From: a virus
Reading direction: 5' to 3' (one strand)
IMG/VR virus record: IMGVR_UViG_3300032285_001287
Coordinates: 1-20,058 of that record
DNA length: 20,058 nt
Shown: positions 12,822 to 18,450 of the stretch, piece after piece
Layout: the number at the start of each line of letters is the position of its first letter
How positions within the stretch are numbered: position 1 is the first letter of the stretch
Notes under the pieces: generated by a model
Database searches by the model: none
What the model saw: only the letters and a program-made list of their open reading frames with translations
Told to the model about the DNA's origin: nothing
Program-made: the position numbers and the translations under genes

Positions 12822-13871
12822 TTAGTTTTTTTTTGAAGATGCTAGTAAAATGCCTAGTCTACGGCTGTAGTCAATTGATTCTCTTTTTTCGCGACTAGCC
12901 TCTGGTGCTGGTGGTGTGCCTGCTTCAGCGCCTGGTTCTTCGCCTGGCATTGGTTCTTCGCCTGGCATTGGTTCTTCGCCTGGCATTGGTTCTGTTGGAG
13001 GTAAAGCACCTGCTTCTGGACCTGCGCCCATCATAGGAGCTTGTTGTCCTGATACAACTGCTAGGCCTGTGCTAAGTCCTTGACGACTTGATTCTAATGC
13101 TGTGTAAATTGCCTCTAGTGCTGGCTTAACAGCTTGTTCATATTTCTGAGCAACGTCACTGCCCTGATTTTCTCTTATAGAGTCTAATAATTCTAATAGT
13201 TGCTCTGCTTTCATTTGAGCAACGTCTTCGAGCCAACTTGTAATTTGATCAACCATATCTTTAGTTGACATGATGTTATGTGCTTTATCTTCTTCGCCTT
13301 CTGCTAGATATACGATGTGACGTGCTACATTTTCTTTTAAATCATAACGTGTGGTTAATTCAGCCTTTAGTTCTTCTTGATCTGATTCGCCTACTGTGAT
13401 GCGATTGATAGCTGATTCGATCCAACTTGATGGAACGCTGTGTTGTTCGGCTTTTTTACGTAGTAATGATGTATATGTGTCCATGCTTTCAGTTTTCTTT
13501 TTAGTTTTGCCGCCCTTTTGGTCTTTGCCTAAACGGCCAGCAACAACATCTCCACGTGTTACTTTGTCGTATGGAGGATAATTGTTAGCTAGGTTGCCGT
13601 CGCCCTTGCCTTCACTCATTTCACGCTCTAGGATCTCTTGATTAATTACATCAAGAAACAATTTTGTCTTTTGATAGTCTGGACTTTCATGCATTGCATC
13701 GAAGCTTTCCTCTAGTTCAAACTGACTAATCTTAGTGCGTAGTTTGTTGCGAGCATCTTCTAGCTGTGCGTCGTTAAACTGTTCAAGTTTGATTTGATAG
13801 CCAAAGGTCTTAGCTAGGCTTTCGTTAAGCTGTTTAGCTGTAATTGGCTTTGATAATTCTCTAATTTGCAT
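12822..13871 (-). CDS. Putative virion/scaffold-like protein with Pro-Glu repeats (349 aa)
   Basis: 349-aa hydrophilic, mostly helical protein starting MQIRELSKPITAKQLNE, with ribosome site AGGAAG at 5 nt. Residues 1-85 and 190-270 are charged helices. Residues about 285-330 are Pro/Glu/Gly-rich and contain three copies of EPMPGE. The end (RRLGILLASSKKN) is basic. No catalytic motif. Strong acidity, helices and a low-complexity tail recall scaffold or internal head proteins, but the family is not recognised. The first residues, M-Q-I-R-E, match a tag shared with neighbouring proteins. It lies behind a perfect late element (13898-13905), so expression with virion genes is likely. Confidence 0.75.
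   Translation of the reverse strand: MQIRELSKPITAKQLNESLAKTFGYQIKLEQFNDAQLEDARNKLRTKISQFELEESFDAMHESPDYQKTKLFLDVINQEILEREMSEGKGDGNLANNYPPYDKVTRGDVVAGRLGKDQKGGKTKKKTESMDTYTSLLRKKAEQHSVPSSWIESAINRITVGESDQEELKAELTTRYDLKENVARHIVYLAEGEEDKAHNIMSTKDMVDQITSWLEDVAQMKAEQLLELLDSIRENQGSDVAQKYEQAVKPALEAIYTALESSRQGLSTGLAVVSGQQAPMMGAGPEAGALPPTEPMPGEEPMPGEEPMPGEEPGAEAGTPPAPEASREKRESIDYSRRLGILLASSKKN
12943..12993. repeat. 18-bp tandem repeat in coding sequence
   Basis: CCTGGCATTGGTTCTTCG occurs at 12943-12960 and 12961-12978, with a partial third copy at 12979-12993. Each unit encodes one EPMPGE hexapeptide. Perfect identity between copies suggests recent slippage and probable length variation among relatives. 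Confidence 0.85.
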
Positions 13872-13897
13872 GATGGCTTCCTAAGCGTTCTATATCG

Positions 13898-13905
13898 TAT
13901 TTATA
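13898..13905 (-). promoter_or_regulatory. Perfect T4-type late promoter (TATAAATA)
   Basis: All eight late-consensus bases on the minus strand, 26 bp before the start at 13871. The TAA within it (13903-13901) is also the stop codon of the preceding gene. Confidence 0.7.
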
Positions 13906-14389
13906 CAAAACTCCACTTAAACATTGTGGAAATTTTATCCTTATAGTATCCAGCTAGAAAGTCGCTGTGTTCTAATCGGGTCAACAATATCAAGTATCGA
14001 TTGTACTCTTTGGCGGTTTTAATGTTATTTCTAAAGACCAGCGAGTCACAAAAGTTTGCCCAGTACTTGTTGTCTAGGTCTTTGATTTCAAAAAACTTTT
14101 CTAAATTAGCATTAGCGTATGCTTTTGCGGCCATTAGCGCACAGGTTTTTAAATAAAACTGATCGATAATGTCCCTGCTCTTGAGATTATAAACACCCCA
14201 ATTACCAGTTTTGATTTCTTTAACTAAAAAGTCTTTGTAAACAATACTACCGTTTGGTTGTACAGCCAGGGGCATTTTTTTGTTTAGCTCTACTTCAAAA
14301 TGCTGGGCAAGTTCACCAATTACTTTAGGTTGAACTCCGGGCTTTTTAGCAGAAGTCTTTTTAGGTTTTGATTTAGAATGTTTTTTCAT
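13901..14389 (-). CDS. Hypothetical protein (162 aa)
   Basis: 162-aa protein with a very basic N-terminus (KKHSKSKPKKTSAKK, residues 2-16) followed by a compact mixed domain: VYKDFLVKEIKTGNWGVYNL (about 49-68), helical ALMAAKAYANANLEKF, and a Leu/Tyr-rich helical end. The basic tail suggests contact with DNA or RNA. The ATG at 14389 overlaps the preceding gene by 17 bp and has no clear ribosome site, so translation is probably coupled; a TTG two codons upstream is possible. No motif identifies a family. Similar uncharacterised proteins occur near nucleotidyltransferase and virion genes in marine myoviruses, to my recollection. Confidence 0.7.
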   Translation of the reverse strand: MKKHSKSKPKKTSAKKPGVQPKVIGELAQHFEVELNKKMPLAVQPNGSIVYKDFLVKEIKTGNWGVYNLKSRDIIDQFYLKTCALMAAKAYANANLEKFFEIKDLDNKYWANFCDSLVFRNNIKTAKEYNRYLILLTRLEHSDFLAGYYKDKISTMFKWSFV

Positions 14390-14579
14390 TTGCAACTACA
14401 GTCGGATCTTTGTGTCCTACTTTAGTTACCAGACTTTTGCGAATCAAGGCCTGAACTTTGAATTGATCTTGTTCGTCAAGGTGAGCTAGCTTCATAGGCT
14501 TCTCTAACTTCTTTAAAAGTTTAGCCTCTTCGTTGGTCATCCAAATATGGAATTCACCTACTAGCTCGTTGATTTTCAT
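14373..14579 (-). CDS. Small hypothetical protein (68 aa)
   Basis: 68-aa charged helical protein beginning MKINELVGEFHIWMTNEEAK, with a segment (QDQFKVQALIRKSLVTKVG) that could form a small helix-turn-helix, although I cannot confirm one. It starts in an ATGA overlap with the preceding gene and ends inside the next, so it belongs to a tightly coupled gene string. Its first five residues, M-K-I-N-E, are identical to those of the adjacent 273-aa protein. Function unknown. Confidence 0.7.
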   Translation of the reverse strand: MKINELVGEFHIWMTNEEAKLLKKLEKPMKLAHLDEQDQFKVQALIRKSLVTKVGHKDPTVVANEKTF

Positions 14580-15397
14580 TTTAGACCAGCAATAGTTAGC
14601 ATTTTGTAAAGAGGATCATTTTCGTTAAATGTACTCTTTACTGGATCACGTTGTGCTCTAGTAAATTTCTTGTCTATTAATTGGTTGATTAGCGCATCAG
14701 TTTTGTCGCCACCATCTGGTCCACCGATGTCGTGATTTTCTGGGTTAGCCACAAGATCCGGGTCAGCTTCTTCTAGACCTACATAGTCTAGTCCTCTGCT
14801 AATTACTCCGTGCTGTTGCAGGTATTCGGGGCTATAGGCCTTGTCACCAAATACACCTAACATACGTGTTAATAATGCTGGATTATTTTTGGCCATATTA
14901 GCTTCCCATTCTTTTGGGGGAAGTTGTGGAATTGCTCCGCCTGTTGCACTCTTAGGAACTTGTCCAGATTTTACAGCATCCATACGTGCTTGTATTTGTG
15001 CTTTTTCCCAAGGCTCGCGAGCCTGTTGCATCATTTGAGTTAAAGCATTAATATACTGTGCAGGAAGGTCGCCACCTGCCGTCGGTTCTTCTGTTTGCAT
15101 AGTATTAGGAGTAGAACCCATAGTTTGACCAGGCTGGCCAGCATTGGATTGATTCATTGCTATTTTAGAATAAGATCCATCTGGGTTCACTTGTATTTGA
15201 TTTTGATTTACAATTTCGCCTGTGCCTGTTTGAGGATTGCCGATGGTTACTGTACCTTTGCTAGTGTCCTGGCCAATGATCTGCTGTTGCTGTCCAGTAG
15301 GTGCGTTAGTAGTGCCACTTGGGCCAGGTAGTGGTTTAAGTGGGGCGCCAGTCTTAAACTGAATTGGTTGTTGTCCGGTAACTTCGTTGATTTTCAT
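14576..15397 (-). CDS. Gln/Gly/Pro-rich putative virion protein (273 aa)
   Basis: 273-aa protein starting MKINEVTGQQPIQFK. Residues 10-110 are low-complexity, rich in Gln, Gly, Pro, Thr and Asn and probably disordered. Residues 112-170 are helical (QYINALTQMMQQAREPWEKA), and the C-terminal third has charged helices ending DPLYKMLTIAGLK. The start is well supported: GAGGA 6-7 nt upstream and a TAATG junction with the nucleotidyltransferase gene. No enzymatic motif. It has the M-K-I-N-E start shared with the 68-aa neighbour. A structural or packaged-protein role is inferred from composition and context only. Confidence 0.75.
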   Translation of the reverse strand: MKINEVTGQQPIQFKTGAPLKPLPGPSGTTNAPTGQQQQIIGQDTSKGTVTIGNPQTGTGEIVNQNQIQVNPDGSYSKIAMNQSNAGQPGQTMGSTPNTMQTEEPTAGGDLPAQYINALTQMMQQAREPWEKAQIQARMDAVKSGQVPKSATGGAIPQLPPKEWEANMAKNNPALLTRMLGVFGDKAYSPEYLQQHGVISRGLDYVGLEEADPDLVANPENHDIGGPDGGDKTDALINQLIDKKFTRAQRDPVKSTFNENDPLYKMLTIAGLK

Positions 15398-16086
15398 TAT
15401 TCTTCCTCAAGGCTTAATTTAGCACTTTCTAATTTGTTAATGTATTTACGCAATTTGTCTATCTGCCCTCTAGCTCTGAGTAACTTGAACGCTAGATTTT
15501 CTACACTAGATTCGCCATTAGATTCTAGGCCAGCTTTGCGTAGTCTACGCAATTCTTCCATAGTACCTTTGGCACGATCTAAGTTATCACTGCGCAGAGC
15601 TTGGTTAATTTTACCAGCGTAGTTACGGGCTTTACTCTTAATGTCTTTGGGATCTACCTTAGGTTGTTCAGCACTGGGCTCACTGATCCAGCGATTGTAT
15701 TTTACACTATAGATTCCGGCTGAGTGATGTGTTTGTTTGCTGTCCTGCACATATAGTTCTACTGGGATATCATTTATAGTAATATCATAGGTGCTGTTGT
15801 ATTGATTCTTTTTAGCTGAAAATAGTTCTTCCTGTGCATCTGCATTTTTTACTATGAGATGAAGATCGAGATCGGAGTACTGCGAATAGTTGTAGCCAGC
15901 GTTGCTACCACTAACAGTGATATCTTCTATTTGTAAATTAGGAACGTTTAGGAATTCTTGAAAGTGATCTGCTATTTGTAGCAGTTTACGACGTACTTCG
16001 GGAATTAAAATGCGATCATCCCAGAGATTGGGATTAAGTGTTTTGTGATGTACAACAGGATCGATTGATAGTTCTTGAAATTGCAT
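15397..16086 (-). CDS. Nucleotidyltransferase-fold protein
   Basis: 229-aa protein with the polymerase-beta-type nucleotidyltransferase signature: VSGSNAGYNYSQYSDLDLHL at residues 58-77, giving Gly60-Ser61 and metal-binding Asp72 and Asp74, with Glu110 (IPVELYV) as a plausible third acid. The C-terminal 80 residues are a long charged helix or coiled coil ending KLSLEEE. Enzymes of this fold add nucleotides to proteins, RNA or small molecules, and the target here is unknown. Marine T4-like phages commonly carry such proteins among virion genes. The start MQFQEL resembles the M-K-I-N-E tag of the next genes. The ATG lies four bases after a TTAAATA element and has no ribosome site. Confidence 0.82.
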   Translation of the reverse strand: MQFQELSIDPVVHHKTLNPNLWDDRILIPEVRRKLLQIADHFQEFLNVPNLQIEDITVSGSNAGYNYSQYSDLDLHLIVKNADAQEELFSAKKNQYNSTYDITINDIPVELYVQDSKQTHHSAGIYSVKYNRWISEPSAEQPKVDPKDIKSKARNYAGKINQALRSDNLDRAKGTMEELRRLRKAGLESNGESSVENLAFKLLRARGQIDKLRKYINKLESAKLSLEEE

Positions 16087-16090
16087 TCAG

Positions 16091-16097
16091 TATTTAA
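16091..16097 (-). promoter_or_regulatory. Late-like element (TTAAATA) abutting a start codon
   Basis: Minus-strand CAGTTAAATACT, with TTAAATA at 16097-16091 and the ATG beginning at 16086. The same 12-mer with identical spacing precedes the ATG at 16909. Flanking ATTCAGT/ACTGAAT (16085-16091 and 16097-16103) are inverted copies. Confidence 0.45.
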
Positions 16098-16102
16098 CTG
16101 AA

Positions 16103-16402
16103 TTACAGGCCAATCAACTTAATTAGATCTTTGATACTTGAAGTTTGTAGCCAACCTGCGCCTGCGGCAAATGCCAATGCAATCATACCGTATCGCATCC
16201 ATTTGTCTTTAACTGTTTGGAGATCTTTAACTTTGCCAGCTAGCTCATTGTGTTGGCTAGTAGACTCATCGCGCATTGTTTTGAGAGTATCGATTATAGA
16301 TGTATGGTTAGCAGTAATGTCTTGTTTAACATCATCCAGCTTTTCATTAAAATTATCTACTTTAGTTTCTAGTACGCTTACACGCTCTGCTACAGTTGCC
16401 AT
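16103..16402 (-). CDS. Coiled-coil protein with C-terminal membrane helix (XhlA-like)
   Basis: 99-aa protein starting MATVAERVSVLETKVDNFNE; the ATG has GGAG 9 nt upstream. Residues 4-65 are heptad-like and highly charged, then a membrane helix follows at about 74-88 (MIALAFAAGAGWL) and a short tail. The layout and the opening VAERVSVLETKV resemble the XhlA/haemolysin-XhlA family, which assists phage lysis in Bacillus. An alternative is a small structural or membrane-docking protein. It is far from the SleB-type hydrolase, so any lysis role is uncertain. The late element at 16502-16508 lies about 100 bp upstream, giving a long leader in the 102-bp gap (16403-16504). Confidence 0.72.
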   Translation of the reverse strand: MATVAERVSVLETKVDNFNEKLDDVKQDITANHTSIIDTLKTMRDESTSQHNELAGKVKDLQTVKDKWMRYGMIALAFAAGAGWLQTSSIKDLIKLIGL

Positions 16403-16501
16403 CTTTGGGCTCTCCAATGTTATAAGTCAAGTGCTCGCTCCGAGCCATGTGCCTAATTTATGATTGAATGCCTAATGTGTACTATAAAGAGCCTATGATT
16501 A

Positions 16502-16508
16502 TATTTAT
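16502..16508 (-). promoter_or_regulatory. T4-type late promoter element (ATAAATA)
   Basis: Minus-strand CATAAATATAAT, 7/8 to the late consensus. The TAA within it (16507-16505) is also the stop codon of the 134-aa gene. It would drive the coiled-coil membrane protein gene. Confidence 0.55.
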
Positions 16509-16909
16509 GTTTTAAGATGAAAAACAATGTTCTCACCAGGTGTGTAGCTGTTAAAAACTGCATACTGTTGTTCCATGGCTTCCCCGAGCCCTGCAATATA
16601 AGGGACCAAATGAAAATCTTCTTTCAACAGGGCCACGGGGTCTCCATCTTTTTCATACAAGTAGTCACGATCTGTGTAGAAATCAAAACGCCACACACGT
16701 ATGATGTCATCGGTGTTAAAACCTACAACACGACCTCCTACTTCAACCATTTCTGGTTTAGAGTAGTGTGTAAGAATAGATCTGATACCTATAGTTTGCA
16801 AGACTGTTTGAAAGTTTTGCTCCCTCCAACGATCAGATTCTCTGCCAGGCTCGTGCCTAGTTTGTCCGGTATTAGTGATATCTATTAGAGTGTATAACTT
16901 GTATTCCAT
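16505..16909 (-). CDS. Conserved phage protein of unknown function (134 aa)
   Basis: 134-aa protein starting MEYKLYTLIDITNTGQTRHE, which I recognise as the opening of a conserved but uncharacterised protein in marine T4-like phages. That supports the start even though no ribosome site precedes it. Mixed alpha/beta: strands near 2-10 and 56-78 (GGRVVGFNT, RVWRFDFYT), the motif DGDPVALLKEDFHLVPYI at about 88-105, and the ending NIVFHLKT. No catalytic motif or membrane segment. The ATG lies four bases downstream of a TTAAATA element, so a leaderless late transcript is likely. A terminator at 16944-16966 isolates it from the gene upstream. Confidence 0.8.
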   Translation of the reverse strand: MEYKLYTLIDITNTGQTRHEPGRESDRWREQNFQTVLQTIGIRSILTHYSKPEMVEVGGRVVGFNTDDIIRVWRFDFYTDRDYLYEKDGDPVALLKEDFHLVPYIAGLGEAMEQQYAVFNSYTPGENIVFHLKT

Positions 16910-16913
16910 GAAG

Positions 16914-16920
16914 TATTTAA
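16914..16920 (-). promoter_or_regulatory. Late-like element (TTAAATA) abutting a start codon
   Basis: Minus-strand CAGTTAAATACT with TTAAATA at 16920-16914 and the ATG at 16909. It lies just downstream of an intrinsic terminator, so the 134-aa gene needs its own promoter here. It overlaps a perfect 16-bp palindrome, TTAACTGATCAGTTAA (16917-16932). Confidence 0.5.
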
Positions 16921-16943
16921 CTGATCAGTTAACTACGGCCAAC

Positions 16944-16966
16944 AAAAAAGGACCTTGCGGTCCTTT
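16944..16966 (-). terminator. Rho-independent terminator with GCAA tetraloop
   Basis: Minus-strand AAAGGACC, loop GCAA, GGTCCTTT (16966-16947), running into further T residues (16946-16944). An 8-bp perfect stem with a stable GNRA loop and a six-T tract. It ends the transcript of the 150-aa gene, whose stop is 32 bp upstream. Confidence 0.9.
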
Positions 16967-16997
16967 AATGCTTCCCATCCCTGAGAATTTAAAACTA

Positions 16998-17450
16998 TTA
17001 GATAGTTGTGCCGATTGTTGGTGTTACGTTAGAAATTGTAACTGAAGCTGAAGCGTTTAATGAGTTAGCGATAGCGGCTTCTGCTAGACCCCAACCACCG
17101 TTAGCGTTGTTACCGCTGTCAGCGTCTTGTGCTGTGTCATCGCTTACTAGAGCAACGAAACCACCAGCTACTGGAACGAAGGCTGCATAAATTTCTGCGT
17201 ATACTTGTAGTGTACGAACTGCTTTTGAGTACAAGCTGTTTGACTCTGTATATGAACCAGTTGAGCCGTCTGAGCTCTTAGTCATATCGTTTGTACCGCC
17301 TGATACTGCAACTTTGATCAAACGTACATTACGTGTACCAAAGTTTGTAAAGTTTAAACCTGTGTTATAGGTTTGTTGTGGAACCATGCGGCCGTAGTTG
17401 GCTGCAACGTTAATACCTGTATTTGAATCTGCACCGAATAATGATGGCAT
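16998..17450 (-). CDS. Putative abundant virion protein (150 aa)
   Basis: 150-aa protein starting MPSLFGADSNTGINVAAN, rich in Gly, Ala, Ser, Asn and Thr, with beta-prone segments (NVRLIKVAVSGG, LQVYAEIYAAFVPVAGGFVAL) and an Ala/Ser/Thr end (SASVTISNVTPTIGTTI). No catalytic motif. It is a stand-alone transcription unit with a late element at 17518-17524, two leader hairpins, a strong ribosome site (GAGGAG at 7-8 nt) and a strong terminator. That equipment is typical of a highly expressed late gene such as a decoration, head or tail protein. The opening resembles the 193-aa protein at 481-1062, which may be a distant paralogue. Confidence 0.76.
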   Translation of the reverse strand: MPSLFGADSNTGINVAANYGRMVPQQTYNTGLNFTNFGTRNVRLIKVAVSGGTNDMTKSSDGSTGSYTESNSLYSKAVRTLQVYAEIYAAFVPVAGGFVALVSDDTAQDADSGNNANGGWGLAEAAIANSLNASASVTISNVTPTIGTTI

Positions 17451-17475
17451 AATATTTCTCCTCTTTTACCATACT

Positions 17476-17507
17476 GCTACACTCTGTAGCGACCTTTCTA
17501 AAAGGCC
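17476..17507 (-). promoter_or_regulatory. Two tandem leader hairpins
   Basis: On the minus strand, GGCCTTT-TAG-AAAGGTC (17507-17491, one G-U pair) is followed directly by GCTACA-GAG-TGTAGC (17490-17476). Both lie between the late element at 17518-17524 and the ribosome site of the 150-aa gene, so they form the 5' leader of its mRNA. Likely mRNA stabilisers. Confidence 0.6.
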
Positions 17508-17517
17508 TTTGTATTAT

Positions 17518-17524
17518 TATTTAT
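17518..17524 (-). promoter_or_regulatory. T4-type late promoter element (ATAAATA)
   Basis: Minus-strand AATAAATA followed by ATAATA, 68 bp before the start at 17450 and downstream of the terminator at 17533-17560. 7/8 match to the late consensus. Confidence 0.55.
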
Positions 17525-17532
17525 TCCTAGCC

Positions 17533-17560
17533 AAAAAAAATGGGCTCATATGGCCCATTT
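17533..17560 (-). terminator. Rho-independent terminator
   Basis: Minus-strand AAATGGGC, loop CATATGA, GCCCATTT (17560-17538) followed by more T residues to 17533, giving an eight-T tract. It ends the 89-aa gene, whose stop is 18 bp upstream. Confidence 0.9.
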
Positions 17561-17578
17561 CCTATAGATATTTTCAAA

Positions 17579-17848
17579 CTAAATCATGCCGTTATCTGGA
17601 TTTTTTGATTCTTGTATGCGTTTAATACCACGCTTGTACTTGGTTGCGTCGCCTGCTTTGATACTGTTGATAAACCTGCGCTCTAGTTCGGCGGCGGTTT
17701 CGATATCATAGTTTTCTCGTATCAATTCTAACAAATTGATAGCACTTTGTATAATGTTAGAGCCTCGACTTTCTAAAACTAGCTCAGTGTCTCGGCTTAG
17801 ACTAACATCCGTTAGCCCTTGTAATATTGAGCGGGTGCTTTTACGCAT
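17579..17848 (-). CDS. Conserved phage protein of unknown function (89 aa)
   Basis: 89-aa charged, helical protein: MRKSTRSILQGLTDVSLSRD, then VLESRGSNIIQSAINLLELI, ELERRFINSIKAGDATKYKRGIKRI and a short tail. I associate this pattern with a small conserved protein of marine T4-like phages that has no known role. It is a single-gene unit: a TTGATT-N17-TATAAT promoter 30 bp upstream and a terminator 18 bp after the stop, so it is likely early. The ribosome site (AGAAAG) is modest. No catalytic or DNA-binding motif is certain, although the basic second half could bind nucleic acid. Confidence 0.8.
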   Translation of the reverse strand: MRKSTRSILQGLTDVSLSRDTELVLESRGSNIIQSAINLLELIRENYDIETAAELERRFINSIKAGDATKYKRGIKRIQESKNPDNGMI

Positions 17849-17877
17849 ATTCTTTCTCTTGTTGACTTATTTATTTT

Positions 17878-17906
17878 ATTATACAAGGTTCGAATTGGTA
17901 AATCAA
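17878..17906 (-). promoter_or_regulatory. Sigma70 (early) promoter of the 89-aa gene
   Basis: Minus-strand TTGATT (17906-17901), exactly 17 bp, TATAAT (17883-17878): a 10/12 match. Expected RNA start near 17871, 23 nt before the ATG. It lies in the 152-bp divergent region 17849-18000, which also holds a plus-strand late-type element and no gene. Confidence 0.78.
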
Positions 17907-17943
17907 GAGCTACGGATTTAATATTGTTGTAATCTTGCTAATG

Positions 17944-17950
17944 CTAAATA
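17944..17950 (+). promoter_or_regulatory. T4-type late promoter element, plus strand (CTAAATA)
   Basis: GCTAAATACT on the plus strand, 50 bp before the start at 18001; the core equals the minus-strand elements at 3665 and 4958. It would drive the three tiny genes and perhaps the cupin and hydrolase. Confidence 0.45.
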
Positions 17951-18000
17951 CTCAGTAGAAACCATGAGTAACTACACACATTTTACACAGAGGACACAAA

Positions 18001-18186
18001 ATGAAAACTTTATCAAACAAAATGCTAGCTCTTATCGAGAGACTAGCGGAGATGTTTCCTAAGCAAGGTTACCAATCACGCTTAGAGCAGTATATCAATA
18101 GTAAAAATCCAAAAAATGCCGCAGAAGTAGACTACTGGCAACGTCAATACAACAGCGAAGCACAATACTGGGGGCGCGGACTATGA
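18001..18186 (+). CDS. Small DUF3563-like protein (61 aa)
   Basis: 61-aa protein starting MKTLSNKMLALIERLAEMF, with ribosome site GAGGA at 7 nt. The first half is an amphipathic helix. The second half (LEQYINSKNPKNAAEVDYWQ) resembles the C-terminal motif of DUF3563, a family of very small proteobacterial proteins of unknown function. It heads the plus-strand block and overlaps the next gene by 4 bp (ATGA). No cysteine or catalytic residue pattern is visible. The family assignment is tentative. Confidence 0.7.
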   Translation: MKTLSNKMLALIERLAEMFPKQGYQSRLEQYINSKNPKNAAEVDYWQRQYNSEAQYWGRGL

Positions 18187-18302
18187 AATCAGTATTAAAA
18201 GCTGTTTGGTCTGTACTACTATCAGTCGGTCAAGCACGTCACGCATCATTCCTAGCTCGCCAAGGAAAAGTCGATGAGGCTAAAGCACTTTATGGCAAGT
18301 GA
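18183..18302 (+). CDS. Very small protein (39 aa)
   Basis: 39 codons plus TGA, beginning MKSVLKAVWSVLLSVGQARH and ending DEAKALYGK. It starts in an ATGA overlap with the 61-aa gene and ends 11 bp into the next, so translation is linked on both sides. The N-terminal helix is amphipathic to hydrophobic and the rest is charged, resembling the small helical companions of DUF3563-type genes in Proteobacteria. Its reality rests on the tight overlap and plausible composition. Function unknown. Confidence 0.6.
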   Translation: MKSVLKAVWSVLLSVGQARHASFLARQGKVDEAKALYGK

Positions 18303-18402
18303 AATAGTAGAAGCTGTAACTGCATTTGAAGCAAAATATGGCGAAAAAGTAGCCGCTTGGGCTATTGTAGCCATAGTTGCTTATTTGTTTATTACACGAT
18401 AA
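18292..18402 (+). CDS. Very small single-pass membrane protein (36 aa)
   Basis: 36 codons plus TAA: a charged amphipathic start (MASEIVEAVTAFEAKYGEK) followed by one membrane helix (VAAWAIVAIVAYLFI, residues 20-34) and a basic end. It overlaps the 39-aa gene by 11 bp in another frame. No separate ribosome site is clear, so translation probably depends on coupling. Small phage membrane proteins of this kind can regulate host membrane proteins or lysis, but nothing here indicates which. Confidence 0.6.
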   Translation: MASEIVEAVTAFEAKYGEKVAAWAIVAIVAYLFITR

Positions 18403-18418
18403 TTTTGCGCCGCAAGGT

Positions 18419-18425
18419 GTAAATA
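18419..18425 (+). promoter_or_regulatory. Possible late-type element before the cupin (GTAAATA)
   Basis: GTGTAAATACAC on the plus strand (core GTAAATA), 25 bp before the cupin ATG. It is weaker than the other late elements, and its GTGT/ACAC symmetry could equally be incidental. Confidence 0.3.
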
Positions 18426-18450
18426 CACAGACAGAGAAGGAGTCTTCTAG

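Noticed and set aside
12781-12835. 10-bp inverted repeat followed by a T-rich stretch as a plus-strand terminator
   Set aside because: The T-run starts well after the stem and no plus-strand gene lies upstream. The stem makes more sense relative to the minus-strand start codon.
17884-17900. GGTTCGAATTGG looks like a tRNA T-loop
   Set aside because: No 5-bp stem surrounds TTCGAAT and no acceptor, D or anticodon arm can be built. The bases form the spacer of the promoter at 17878-17906.
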